The notes beneath the pieces were generated by a model. The model did no database searches and was not told where the DNA came from. It saw nothing but the letters and a program-made list of their open reading frames with translations. The position numbers and the translations under genes were made by a program. 64,000 bases of DNA from NCBI GenBank assembly GCA_002007465.1, contig LNAC01000350.1, positions 610,014 through 674,013 on the forward strand, in the 5' to 3' direction. This stretch comes from Ailurus styani. Lineage: Eukaryota; Chordata; Mammalia; Carnivora; Ailuridae. Shown here piece after piece: positions 9,809-21,417 of this stretch (positions are counted from its first letter, which is position 1; every line of letters begins with the position of its first letter).

Positions 9809-9972
9809 AAAAGGAAGAGGAATAAGATCAGCTTATGGAAATCTAGGGCAAGGATAGCAAACACACGGTACTGGTACCACTTTTGCTGGTGGTCCTGTAC
9901 TTAAAAAGGGCATGATCAAACATAGTCGTGCTCAGTACAATGTCTCACACCTAACAGACTGAAACAGAGTGG

Positions 9973-10319
9973 TGTTAGGTTAATTACAAAAGAAGGGCAT
10001 GAGCCTGATGTGGTTCTAATGCTTCAGCACCTTATGTAAGCAAACCAAAACCCAAGCCTATCCATGTTTCAAGGTTAAGAAATCAAAACCTCAGAACAAC
10101 CAATCACAAACAGCCAACTAAGCTTTTCCAAATAAGGCAACTGCTCAAGCTGTAGCCAATGAAATAATTCCCTTGCTTTGCTTTGGTGTCTTTTTGGCTC
10201 CCATTTCCTGTTGGTGGAACGTTGCTACCCATTTCTGGTTTGGTGCTGCCCTATTGGAATAGATTTTCGCTCAAAGAAACTCTTAACATTTTTAATATGC
10301 CTCACTTTATCTTTTAACA
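9973..10319 (+). mobile_element. LTR-like relic of an endogenous retrovirus
   Basis: Begins TGTTAGGTTAATTACAAAAG and ends at TTATCTTTTAACA, giving TG...CA boundaries. Inside are CCAAT boxes (ACAACCAATCACAAACAGCC; GTAGCCAATGAAATAATTCC) and a terminal block GAAACTCTTAACATTTTTAA, a layout typical of mammalian ERV LTR U3-R-U5. No coding region adjoins it. Flanking 5-mers (AGTGG/GTAGG) do not match convincingly, so the boundaries are approximate and the family is unnamed. Confidence 0.5.
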
Positions 10320-11394
10320 GTAGGGACAACAGGATACTCAAAAGGTGCTGAAAGAAACAAGGCTAAAATGGTGATCTTAGCCTGGCAATCTCCTGAACCC
10401 CTCAGTCATTGGTGAAGTCATTCTTGTACTAATTGAATTATTCTTCAACCACCTATTCCTTCATTCTATAAACCACTCCTTACTTAGGAGGAACTAATGG
10501 TCAAAATTCAAATCATTTGCATATTTTCTACCGTAGTTTGGTTTTACCAGAAAGCAGACCCTGGGCAAAAGCCCATAGGCTGCTTACTTCTTCAGTACTG
10601 CAATCTCTGGAAGCAGAAATGAGGCAAGTAGGAGGAATGTGGAGGAAAGGAGGGAGAGCCCCCCTACAGTATGGTTTTGAGCTGGATACTGTTTGGGGCC
10701 AAGCGCGACTGATTGTCAGTCTCACCAAATTGTCTTCTGAAGCACTAAGAATGACTGTGCCTCAGGACAAGGGATTGTGGTGGAAAAAGGAGAAGAATAT
10801 ATTTCCTGGCTCTGATCTCCCATTGGTCAAAGGTATCCTCCACAAGGGGTACAGGTGTGAGTTAATAGCCAGGTTGAGTTACAAAGGCCTAGAGAACCGG
10901 AGGCATCTCTCCTCAAGAGACAAGGGAGCTTCCTAGCCGTGATCTGGGAGGTGCAGGGCAGTTGGAGCCTCTCGGCCCCACAGGAGGTCAGGCGTGGTCA
11001 GGTTGCCCACAAGAAGTTGGTTGTCTTGTGGTGACTCACTGGCAAATGGCATAGGTGAGGCCAAGAAGATCTGAAATGACAATCAAGAGGTGTCTAAGAC
11101 TTGGTTCTCGGAGACACTCGTAATTAAGTGTTTATGTTTAATTTAACTGCATTGTAAACCTGGTTATGACTTTATCCACATTGTGCCTTCTGTGTTATTT
11201 GCGCTTTGTTTTTCGTCACCTTTCTTCTTTGTTACCTTTTTTGACCTGAACTTAGGGCTGTCTTACAAACACTTCAATTTTCTCAGCCAAGATCCTTTCA
11301 TTAGTATCCAGGAAATAAATGATTAGCCCTTGGTGCTTGCTTGATCCCTCTCTCGGTCATGTTACACGAAGCACGGCCAATCGTTATGGAACAT
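10320..11394. other. No gene; possible old unnamed repeat at 10530-11060
   Basis: The longest frame here (10517-10936, 139 codons) has no recognisable domain. Its DNA (CCAGAAAGCAGACCCTGGGC, CTCTGGAAGCAGAAATGAGG, CCCATTGGTCAAAGGTATCC) reads like a diverged dispersed repeat, so I do not call it coding. The remainder is unique. Confidence 0.45.
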
Positions 11395-11612
11395 TTATCC
11401 TGTGCCTGGCACAGGGATATGTGCTCTCCAGGCATTGTTTTTCTTAATCTTCTCTGTGAGTTAAGAATCACTATATCCACTTTACAGGTGGGGAATTGGA
11501 GGATCAGAGAGACGAACTAACCGGCCCATGAAAGGTCCCATAATGAGTGGTCAAAAAACAGAATTTCACCCAAGTCTGACTAGAAAGCTGACACTCTGAA
11601 CCACTCTGCCAG
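11395..11612 (-). mobile_element. MIR SINE
   Basis: CCTGTGCCTGGCACAGGGAT, TAAGAATCACTATATCCACT, TTTACAGGTGGGGAATTGGA and CACTCTGAACCACTCTGCCA follow the reverse-complement MIR order from 3' tail to tRNA head. It abuts a MER5 copy. Confidence 0.85.
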
Positions 11613-11785
11613 CGCCTCTCAAAGTGTGGTCCCAGGACCAGCAGCAGCGGCTGGAAATGCACATTCTTGGGCCCCACTCCAAAGCTTCCGAGTCTACAAC
11701 CCTGTGACTGAGGCCCAGAAATCTGTATTTTAATAAACCCCCTGGTAATCCTGATGTGGGCTGACGCTCAAGAGCTGCCTGATGC
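11613..11785. mobile_element. MER5A-like hAT relic
   Basis: CTCTCAAAGTGTGGTCCCAG, GACCAGCAGCAGCGGCTGGA, GAAATCTGTATTTTAATAAA and CCTGGTAATCCTGATGTGGG are the MER5A blocks in the orientation opposite to the copy at 4349. Confidence 0.85.
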
Positions 11786-13195
11786 TATTCTGCTTCCTAC
11801 CGTCTCCTGCTTGGTGTAGGATAAACACACATCAGCTAGTGTCCCATTCATTTTTATCCTGATTACTTCAAATTATCCTCAATCTTGACATTGATTTTTT
11901 TTCCCCCTTAGACTAATTTGAGTTTCAGGAAAGAAAAAAAAAACAAAAAAACAACCCTGAAAGAAGAACCTGATATTCTTCACTGTGGATTAATGTTTGA
12001 AGTGGTGTTAAGCAGACCATCAATTATTATGAGTAGAAAACTGAAGGGCAAACCCGCATTCAAATTACTTTTATTTCATTTCATGGTATTGCTGGACTCT
12101 TACCCTTTACTGATTAGTTGAGATAAAAGAAGAGGTGAAGGTTAGTGAAATTAGTGAGCTTCAAAACCGTTTTTAAAGATGGCGAAGATACCTTTCTTCC
12201 GCATATGAGCCCATTGCTTAAAAGACAGATACTTGAGATAATATTCTTTTTATCTCACTAATTAAACATAAAGCTTGACCGAGAGTGCTTTGGAGACACG
12301 TCCTCATCAGCAGGGCTTGGCACCCGTGGCAGTGTTTTAATTCAAGAAGCCTAATTTAATTAGCACCCTGCCACCGGGTCGGCTGCTGTGCTGCCTGGGA
12401 TCTCTGGCCTGAGGAGAAATGTGCAACCCCTGCTCTTTTTATTTCTAGTTAGCCTCATAAAAGGTAGGATGTCCAAGGAGGGAGCGGAACTTTGCTTCTC
12501 CATCATGTTTTGCATACAGCGCTAATTGAGCTGACAGTCTCGGACCATAGTCTGTTACTGTGGCAGCTGAGTCCTCAGCTGATCCTGGGGAAGGGACTGC
12601 CAGTGTCAAATGGCTCATCTTTGCCCTAGTGGCTCTTGAAATATGGAAGGGAACCGATCAGGGGAGCTCTTCCGTTTGCATGCTTGACTAACTGCACGCA
12701 CCACAAAACTGGGAAGGAAGAAGCCATTCAAATCCTACTGGTAATGGCTCTACTATCTGTCCTTGCTTTCCCTACCCAGTGTGCTAATGAGGAGAGGAAA
12801 ATGTGAAACTCCTTGGCTTCCCTAATTGCTGTGCTTTGCCCTCATAACTTTTTTGTTCCTGCTTATCACGGTGAGAGTCTGGCTTCTGTCAATCATTTCT
12901 GGTTCATTCTGCCTAGAAAATAACAATGTATATTTTTTGAACCTTGAGATTATTCCAGCCCCTTCTTTTCCATAATTAAAACAGAGAAAATGATGATGAT
13001 TATATTTTTGGTTATACTTTGCAATAATGAGCCACAGCAATCAGGAAAGGTTTGTTTTTCTAGTCCCTGAAACTTCTCCTGGGCTAATTCCCAAATTTTC
13101 CTCAGGATTGCAAAACGGCAGATTTGTTAGCTTTTACTAAGATTCTGGATTGCGAACATTGGCTATTTTTATTCCTGTTCCTCCACATAATAGAG
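11786..13195. other. No gene; repeat-free, conserved-noncoding-like
   Basis: About 1.4 kb without recognisable repeats. The part at roughly 12240-12700 is balanced in composition and rich in homeodomain and bHLH-like words (TAATTTAATTAG, CAGCTGAGTCCTCAGCTGA, GCGCTAATTGAGC). Frames are short. Regulatory function is inference only. Confidence 0.4.
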
Positions 13196-13412
13196 GCAGT
13201 CCTGTGTGGTGAACAGATCATGGGTACTAGTGCCAGGCAAACCTAGTTTTGAAACCTGGTTCCATTCTATACTAGCTTAGATTCATTACCCACTTGAGCA
13301 AGCAAGGAAAAAAAATTCTCCCTTTCCAGAGTTATTTGGAGAACACAGTGAAATAATTGCATTTAAAACCCTCTGAAACAGTTCTGCCACATAATAGGTG
13401 CTCAATACATGG
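13196..13412 (+). mobile_element. MIR SINE
   Basis: Degraded tRNA-derived head (GTGCCAGGCAAACCTAGTTT, GAAACCTGGTTCC), core region, and the end block CCACATAATAGGTGCTCAAT typical of MIR 3' ends. Nearly full length. Confidence 0.75.
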
Positions 13413-13749
13413 GTTTTCTTGCTATTTCTACTTAACATGCCCCTTGCTAGGGAATGCTTCTTGGTTCTTGTATTTGATTTAAAGGATTTGATTTCTCTTC
13501 TGATCTGATTTCATGTATAAATAAGACATCACTAAACGAGCCAATCCTAAGGTTACTGGATCTTGGCTCACACTGCCTCAGAAGTGCAAGCTCAGAAGCT
13601 CACAGTTCGCAAAGGTGGGGTTTTTAGGGACATTGATGGTGATTTTCACCTGAGAGAAAAAAAATCTCCACCCGTCTTATGCCCTCATCTCATAGTACAG
13701 CTCTTTGGTTGCATGGTGTTATAACAGTAACAATACACAACAACAACAT
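13413..13749. other. No recognised element
   Basis: Unique spacer between two MIR copies of opposite orientation. Confidence 0.5.
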
Positions 13750-13928
13750 TTACAGTATCTGCTATTGTGGGCCAGGAAGTGTACAATGAACTTTATATTA
13801 TTTGAAATTCTTACAGTAACTCTTCAAGAGAAATGCTATTATTACCATAATAAACAGGAGCTCACATAGGTTGACTTGCCCAGGGTCACACAATTACTGT
13901 AGAAGGTCTGAGTGACTCCAAAGCCAGT
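13750..13928 (-). mobile_element. MIR SINE
   Basis: Reverse-complement MIR order: TATTTGAAATTCTTACAGTA, ATGCTATTATTACCATAATA and TTGCCCAGGGTCACACAATT (the GTGTGACC-type block). Confidence 0.8.
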
Positions 13929-13946
13929 GGTTATTGTTTGAGGGAG

Positions 13947-14075
13947 AAAAGGAAGGACGGAAGGAAGGAAGGAAGGAAGGAAGGAAGGAAGGAAGGAAGG
14001 ATGAGAGGGAGGGAGGAAGGAAGGGAGGAAGGAAGGAAGAAGGGAAAAGGGAGGAAGGAAGGGAGGAAAGGAAAT
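13947..14075. repeat. (GGAA)n purine-rich tract
   Basis: About 130 bases of almost pure purine on +, with an uninterrupted GGAA array around 13957-13999 followed by GGGA/GGAA mixtures. The apparent reading frames across it are simple-sequence artefacts. Confidence 0.95.
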
Positions 14076-14801
14076 TAAAACAAGGAACAAGAGAGGGAGA
14101 GAAGGAAATCAGGTCCTTCATTTCAGATGGATTTTCTAGCACTAGCCTTTTTGCCCACCACCAGCACCCATTTTCTCCCTCTTTCCCAGGAAAATGTCAG
14201 CTTTGGAAATAATTTAACCCAAATAATCACTCTGTTGGAATAACTCTATCCTGGTGCTGCTGTAATTTGGCTTACAATTATAGCTAATTGAACATCTTCG
14301 AAGAGAGCTCAGTGCTGCATGCACATAGAAAAAAAATTAATGTGCTAAGCATGCAAAAACATGATCACAGAAGTTCATTTTTACCAGCAGAAAAAGAAAG
14401 CAATTAGTGAGACATTTTTCAGCAAGGAGAAAAGACACATAGGCACACACACACAACCTCGTGATCTCAAGACAATCTCTAAGATGATCCTTGGGCCCCA
14501 TTAAAGGTGCAATAATGAAGAGGGTTTGTGAGCTACAGGTTGGCATCTGTGAAAAGGTTCCCCTTCTCAGGAATCAAGACACATTAGTCTCATTATTTGC
14601 AGATCCCTGACAAGACAAGAGCCAGAGGGAAGCAGTAACCTAAGGAGATACATTGTGGAGAGAGGAGGTGGTTAATTAAAGGAAACAAAGAAAGGGAGCT
14701 TAACACATTTGTTCTAGAAAATCCCCCTCTAAAAGAGGTATTTCAGAAGCAAACTGTCCTTCCTCTGGATAGGACCACCATTCCATGGGAAACTGGGAGG
14801 A
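14076..14801. other. No recognised element
   Basis: Unique sequence with no gene signal. A short CA run at 14445-14455 is too small to annotate separately. Confidence 0.5.
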
Positions 14802-15098
14802 CGTCTGGTTTACCCCAGCACCGTCCTGATTATACATACAATTGGCATTATACCTACTGTCAATCTTTTAGTTAAAACTTGTTATTTACTTACTTATTTT
14901 TAATTTCTTTTTAACTGTCTCAGGTATTTCTTTCAACTCAGCTCATANCGTCTGGTTTACCCCAGCACCGTCCTGATTATACATACACTTGGCATTATAC
15001 CTACTGTCAATCTTTTAGTTAAAACTTGTTATTTACTTACTTACTTATTTTTAATTTCTTTTTAACTGTCTCAGGTATTTCTTTCAACTCAGCTCATA
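14802..15098. repeat. Near-identical tandem duplication joined by one n
   Basis: Unit 1 (14802-14947, 146 bp) and unit 2 (14949-15098, 150 bp) both run from CGTCTGGTTTACCCCAGCAC to TTTCAACTCAGCTCATA. I see two differences: ACAATTGG versus ACACTTGG, and one extra TTAC in the ACTTACTT run. The single n at 14948 lies exactly at the junction. This looks like two alleles placed end to end at an assembly join rather than a real duplication. Confidence 0.95.
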
Positions 15099-15739
15099 AA
15101 AGGATTAAGGTATGAAGAACCCCAGCTAGGTACTGGCTCATTCCCTATAAAGTAGCCAGAGCAGAGGACTAGAGAAAGAGCCATAGAGACAGGCTCCCTT
15201 TAGTCAGCCCTTACCAGAAGGCTTTACGCTTGTATGGCCACTTCAGGCTCCTTGTTCCTGCTTATTAGAAAGACCCTTGGCAACTTGCTAGGTGGGCAAG
15301 AGCACCTATGACTCCAGAATAATTTGGTGGGGAAATGAAGAGGCGGGGGGCTAAAAAAAAGAGTGAATCTAAGTGGAAGTATCATGCTTTTAACTTCTAC
15401 TGGACTGCTCTGGGTTTTCCCTAAGCTGTTCAGAGGACTTTCAACTTTGCTCCCACAGGTCATAAGAAAAGTCGTGAAGGGTTTTAGAGGTGAGGTTGCT
15501 GTTCTGATAGAAATTGCCTTCAAGAAATATAATTTCTAATCTGTAGGCAGAGAGGGGAGGATGGAGGAGCTCACCACAGACATGAAAAGAGCAATCAGCA
15601 CTTTTCCCATTTAGTTCCATTTGTATATGAGCCCATATTACTCAGGAGAAGAAAGCAGATTTGCCTAAATACAGTCAAAGCCAGGCTCTCTATTCCTTCC
15701 ATTGCTCTTCAAGCCCCCAGTTGTCCTCTGATGGTTTAG
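15099..15739. other. No recognised element
   Basis: Unique sequence. The frame at 15224-15523 (minus) shows no known domain. Confidence 0.5.
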
Positions 15740-15931
15740 AGTGGTGGGTCTCAGCCTGAGGCAGTTTTGACCCTCAGGGCACATTTAGAAACGTCTGGTG
15801 AGTTTTTCTGTGAGCTGTTACTGGCATCTGGAAGTAGAGTCCAGGAAGCTGTTAAACATCCCGCTGTGCACAGGACAGCACCCACAAAGGTAATTCCCTC
15901 CAATATCTCAAAAGTGCTGCAATCTAGAAAA
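15740..15931 (+). mobile_element. MER20 hAT-Charlie relic
   Basis: GTGGTGGGTCTCAGCCTGAG, TACTGGCATCTGGAAGTAGA, AGGAAGCTGTTAAACATCCC and GTGCACAGGACAGCACCCAC match the MER20 block order. MER20 is a short nonautonomous DNA transposon found across placental mammals. Confidence 0.85.
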
Positions 15932-16125
15932 CTTAATTTACAGGCTACCCCATCTTCCTCTACTAATTTTTTTTTTATCTTACTGAGGTTAAAAGCAGTA
16001 ATCATCACTCTGAATTTACATAGCTTCCTGCCTGTTTTTTTCCAAGTCTGCCTTTCAATGTCAGACCTATTTTATTTGGTGGAAGTATTCTTGTCGTCCT
16101 AGTTGGAATGAGCGTGGAGAGAATT

Positions 16126-16130
16126 CTTTC

Positions 16131-16165
<35 letters not shown>

Positions 16166-16255
16166 AGGTAAACTCTACCCCTGACATGGGGCTTGAACTC
16201 ACTACCCTGAGATCAAGAGTCACAGGCTTTACGATTAAGCCAGCCAAGTGCCCCC
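16126..16255 (-). mobile_element. Older carnivore tRNA-Lys SINE subtype
   Basis: Reverse complement has a GGGGGCACTTGGCTGGCTTA head, then a CTCTTGATCTCAGGGTAGTG-type box and a (CT/GA)n-rich end. The body differs from the young SINEC copies (no CTCAGCGGGGAGCC block) and matches the shorter type also seen at 60751-60859. Confidence 0.75.
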
Positions 16256-17393
16256 AGATTTCTCATTTTTTGTAGGCCACTGGTACCCCAGATATCCTTT
16301 CCATGCACTGTGCTAGACTCCGGTATGAACAGCAGGTTTGCATTTGTAGGCCAGCGTCATACCTATACCAAGAGCATCTATGGTAACTTGTTGCTGATGG
16401 CAACAAGAAGCTCAAGCAAAGCACAGAGCACCTGGTATGATGATGTAGAAAGGAGGCTAAATAACAAAGTGCAGTATTTCGCAAGTGTCTTGATCTGAAG
16501 GTCATTACCAATAGGTCTTAAAGAAGGTATACTCAGAAGATGTCTTGTTGGAATGAAATACACTTTGAATCCATTTTGTGCGCCAACAAAGAATCTTTAA
16601 TCACAGAGCTGGACAGTAGCAGTAACATAATAACATAAGAAAATGAGCAATATTCTAAAAAAATCAAACCACAGCTCTCCACACAAGTCTAGATAATTCA
16701 GTCTCAGAAAACATAACAATTGTTAAGTGCCCACCACAGACTTAGGCCCTATCTCCAAATAATGATATAAATTTGTTCTTTCAGTTACAAAATTCAAACC
16801 AATTCTTTAAATACATTCTGTCTTGGTTCTTTTGCATTTCACTCCATAGCCACAAATCCAAAGCCCAACTTGTGGTAAGAAATTAAATAGGACCAGAATA
16901 AACAAGCCAACTGAAGGAGACCTTCGAGGGTAAAATATTATAATTGGAAGCAAGCCCGCCACAGTTGGAACTGTTGCTGTCAGTTTGGGCGAAAACTCTC
17001 CTTAGGTATCTGGGAATGCTGTCAGCCGCTGTCCTCAAAGCTGCCACTATTTGGGCAAGAATGAAAATGCATCGGGCTCATGGGATCAGACACGTAGCCT
17101 GCAATGGAAGAGAAGTTCAGCTGTTACTTCCCAGCTTGCAGTCCATCTTGCCTCTTGTTCTTAACCAGTCTCACCCAGTGCACCACACAGCTGCCAGGCA
17201 GCTTCTCCCAGCTCCTGGGCACAGGGCTGGGCAGAAGTGGCTGGCAAGCAGTTGTAAAACAAAAGCAAAATTTAAAATGCAAACAGAGAGCTGAGACCAG
17301 GGGAACACAAATTGAGGGGTGTGTGATTGGGACCCAAGCTGGCCACGTCTGGAGTCCAGAAGGGGGTCAGTTCAAGAAGGTGGTGTATTGCAA
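16256..17393. other. No recognised element
   Basis: Unique sequence. Overlapping frames at 16944-17400 lack protein-like conservation signals or splice context. Confidence 0.45.
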
Positions 17394-17590
17394 TGTTTAG
17401 AAGCCTTTGTGTCAGGCAAGTCTGGCTTTAAATCCTGGCTCCACGACTCACTGGTTCTGTGATTTTTGTCCACTTAACCTTTTTAGGCCTCAGTGTCTTC
17501 ATCTGTAAATAGGACATTAATTCATAAGGTTGGTAACAGAGCTGAGACCATCCGTATAGTGTGTGACACTGCGAGTGTTAAGCAAATGGA
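17394..17590 (+). mobile_element. MIR SINE
   Basis: AAATCCTGGCTCCACGACTC, ACTTAACCTTTTTAGGCCTC and AGTGTCTTCATCTGTAAATA are the MIR head and core in order, followed by a degraded 3' part. Confidence 0.85.
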
Positions 17591-20584
17591 GGTGATAAAA
17601 AGAAGGTGGAGCTAAGCACAGAGCAAAAGGAAAGAGCTGCTCTCTACAGCAGGTTGCCTCTGGTTAGGTTTTGTTTTGTTTTTCCTCCCTGAGTGCCCGG
17701 TTTTTAAGTGGACATCAAAGCTTAGGTCTAAATACCAGTGGTATTTGATGCTCATTGAAGCGCTAGCTCCTGCTGTGTCCAGAGAACAGGCAACTAGCGG
17801 CTCAGGATCAGGCCGCTGCCCTAGAGAGCACAGGACATGTGCAGGGAAGCGGTTCCTTTTCCATTGCAAGTAAGGAAGCCATTTGTGCATCGCGTCTGTG
17901 AAAATGGGCACATTTGTCAACAGCTATTGCTGCTTCTGCTCCCCTTTGATAGCTGAGTTTTCAGAACCAACTCAGCCATCTACATTTTCATCAAGGCAAT
18001 ATGCAGTTGGATAGGTTTATTTATTTTCATAAGAAGGGTCTCTGTCTAAGTCTGTTAGGCAGCACACACACTCTCCTGAATGGAGATGCTGGCTGCAGCT
18101 GACTTTCTTCCTCCCAGCGGGCGGGGGGGTGGGGATGCTGGCCCGGGTCAGAGAGGACGAGGGTCTGTGTGGGGGGGAGCTGAGATGAAAGGAGGCGGGA
18201 TCAGGATACACATCCCTGAATCCTAATTTTGGGTGGACTTCCATAAAATCTACATCCTAAAGCAAAATATTTCCTCTTGTCCAGCCTGAAATTGCACCTC
18301 ATTCCAGACACAGATAGACGTTTAATAAGCTCGTGATTCTTTTATCATCAACCTTCTCCTGTACCACATGTGATTTTACCAGCCTGTGAGGCTTCACCAT
18401 GCCCCTTTCCCCTCCCAGGGGAAATCTAATTGGGAGTGCTCGGCCCTCAGTGTGGGTGGCTCTCCTGTGGGGTTGGGCGGCAGAGTCAGCGAGGTGTGGA
18501 TGCTGACATATTTTACTGATGCATTATTGCCAGAGTTGAATGACAGGTACTTGGGTGGCCGCTCCACTGAAGAGGGACCCAAATGAAATTTCACCAGAGG
18601 CTTTAGGAAAAGACTGAACCATGTCCACACATTTTGTTACTTGAGGGTGAAAGGCCTCAAGTCTAGAGAGAATTGCTATATGTGTAATCTTATCTTCATT
18701 CTCTAGCCCTGCTCTTTGGGGTCAGAGAGGAAGAAACAGTTCCTATCGTAGCTGTTTTACCACAATGAGCTTATGGGATGAAAATGGAGGGCATTTAAAG
18801 GTTCTTTCTCGTACCGTGCCATGTTCCTAGGGGCAGACAGTAAATCTCTCTCTTTTGATTTTGATTTTGGGGCTCTCGCTCTATCCAAACACCCCAATGT
18901 TTTCTTTCACCCCTAGTGCACACATGCGGGGGAAAACCCAACTTCTGCATTTCTGCCTCACTTCGGTCTTCTCCATCTTGTGGAATTCTGCTCAAGAGTC
19001 TTACTCCTTTAAGAAACAGATCGTTAATGAAATGCTTTGTCTTGAAATGCTTCCTCCACCATGAAAGGGAAGACTTCTGGTCAAAGCACACATTTCAAAG
19101 GGTGCCCTATATTTTGTGGTTGTGTGGTCGCATCTGTAAAGGTTTGAAAAAACGATATTATCTCTATAAAAAATGTGATGATGTGACAGTTAGAGCACAT
19201 TTTCCCCTGTTACCAGACTGGCCAATTATGTTGTAAAGCTGATGATAAAAAGCACTCGGCTGCATTCTAGACACGTCCTGGGAGTCGGAGCACAAAGTTT
19301 CCTTTCTTTAATGTTCCCAAGTAGTTTGTCTGCATCTCTCCAGAACAACTTTTTTTTCTTCATTTCTTAAAGGCTTTCTTATACCCTAGGTAATAATACT
19401 TGGCAAAGGAGGTGCGTTGGTGAGGGTCCCGAAGCTGAGGGCTTCCTGGGTCTATGGCCATCTAAATCAGAGAACCGGGAACACATTAACCAATTTATTC
19501 TTCCTCAAACCCAGTTCTTGTAATAAATCTGATCTCTTTAACTGACATACATCTTTTTCAGTCCTCCATATTGTCAAGGAAAGTTTCCATGAATAAATGA
19601 GCCCATTGTGCTAAAATCCCAATTAAATATAGAGCCTCTCAGGCTTAGAGGTTGGGAAAAGGACATACAGGCCTTGCACATTAATATGGCAGCTGGTGAT
19701 AAGGGTTATTACCCATTCTCTGGCTTCCAGGGGCCTGCAGAGAGCTGTGTTAACTATTTCAAAGAGCTTTATTAATTCCTTCTAAAGTAGTCCTGTGCAA
19801 AATGGATACCATCAATGATACCTTCACATTCTCTCTATATTTTGAGGGAATGGCTGGGTTTACGTTTTACCCTTGGGTACTTTCTAAAGGGGAAGAGCTC
19901 CTAGCATATGATGTCATTGCGAAGACTCCTCTCTTGTTTGTCTCCTCCCGACATACCTGCGACGTGGGCTTAGAGGCGGTGAACTCAGTGAGGTGGCAAC
20001 AAGGTGTTTGGAATATCATAAGACACATGCGACCGTTCTCATGAGGACAGTTTTATCTTCTTCCACGTGGACACACACTGATATACATGTACAAATACAC
20101 ATTTATGCACACACATCACTCAACTCAAAGGTAAATGCAGAGTTATATAAGACTTACGAGATCAAAGTTCATACTTTTTCAATATAGTATTTGTAAAGTA
20201 TCCATCATTTATCGTTATTATATAAAACAGAATCTTTTCTCCCTCCCTTGTTATCAGGTAAATATCACTTTCATAGGGGCAGGTCCCTTACTCAATCTGA
20301 ATAAGCTATATACTTACCATATTTGTCAATGGGTGAGAACCGGAGAGCTCTCTTCATCTCCTCCAGAGACAGGCCTTGAGAAGAACACTGTCCAGCACTA
20401 GAAAATTCCAAGAGACACATGATTTCACACTGTGAAAACCACAGTGGTGGTTTGCTAATAACATTTTTATAAAACACAATTTATCCACTCAGCATAGATC
20501 CCAGAAAACTGACAAAGTGATACCAAGGTGTTTTTAATGCTACAAGTGATTAGTTGGGAGAGAGTTAAGAATTATTTGGAGTAA
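17591..20584. other. No gene; 3 kb nearly repeat-free block
   Basis: No SINE, LINE or LTR was recognised. A G-rich stretch on + lies at 18118-18180 (GCGGGGGGGTGGGG, GTGTGGGGGGGAGC). The part at 19560-19800 (CCCAATTAAATATAGAGCC, CACATTAATATGGCAGCTGG) resembles conserved noncoding DNA. Reading frames are short and overlapping on both strands. Confidence 0.45.
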
Positions 20585-20735
20585 TTCACATCTGGGTGTG
20601 AGTCCTGGCTTTTCCAGGGAGGCTACAAAGTGCATGCCACACGTTCTCAGCCTCAGTTTATTTATCTGTAAAATGGGATAAATACAAAAATAATTTCTAG
20701 TTTGTTTTGATGATTAAATTTAATAAAAAGGAGTG
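20585..20735 (+). mobile_element. MIR SINE, partial
   Basis: GAGTCCTGGCTTTTCC, CAGCCTCAGTTTATTTATCT, GTAAAATGGGATAAATAC and TGATGATTAAATTTAATAAA follow the MIR core order. Confidence 0.8.
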
Positions 20736-20899
20736 TTGAATCTAAAACCTGAGTTAATATCATGTAAGCCTTACTTAAATGGAACTAATCACCAGAGCAT
20801 TATTATCTTAGTAATAATCAATATCAAGAAACCACATGCCAAGTGATATTGTTATTACCTTGCTGTTGTTATAATGGTAATTATAAGAGATAGTGATGA

Positions 20900-21112
20900 T
20901 AATATTTATTGCATGATCCCTACGTAGTAAGCATTTACCTCTCTCATCTCAACCCTCAACATTACCAAATCATTTCCGTCATTTTACAGGTAAGAAAACT
21001 GAGACTGGAGCAATTAAGTAACTTGTCACACAGGTTTGGTAATTGGCTCATCTAAGGTTCAAACCCAAGGCTTTCAGATTCCAAAGCCTGCGTGCTTATC
21101 CACTATTCAAAT
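20900..21112 (-). mobile_element. MIR SINE
   Basis: Reverse-complement MIR: CATTTTACAGGTAAGAAAAC, TGAGACTGGAGCAATTAAGT, AACTTGTCACACAGGTTTGG and TTCAAACCCAAGGCTTTCAG. Confidence 0.85.
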
Positions 21113-21401
21113 GGGAATTTCCTCCTGGTTCCCGGCCATAATTAGTCCTTCTATTCCTCCAAATTCTACTCTTTTACCATACTGGTTAATGGGGTTGCTT
21201 CCTTTTTACCTCTTCAGACTCAAAACCTGAAGCCATGGAAACCTTCACCCTAATAGTGAATCACATTTGTCAGTGAATTATCTATCTGTGGTCTCTCTTG
21301 TGTTCGTGTCAGTTTATGCAATCATAAGATGGGAATTATAACAAAACTTGGCTTATAAGGTTAATCACTAGAACCAAAGAATTAGTAAGTTTAAAATACT
21401 T
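21113..21401. other. No recognised element
   Basis: Unique AT-rich spacer before the next SINE. Confidence 0.5.
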
Positions 21402-21417
21402 TGAATGCTAGCATTTA

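Noticed and set aside
13842..14212. Frames with repeated PSFLPSFLP or KEGRKEGRK residues
   Set aside because: Simple translation of the GGAA microsatellite on either strand.
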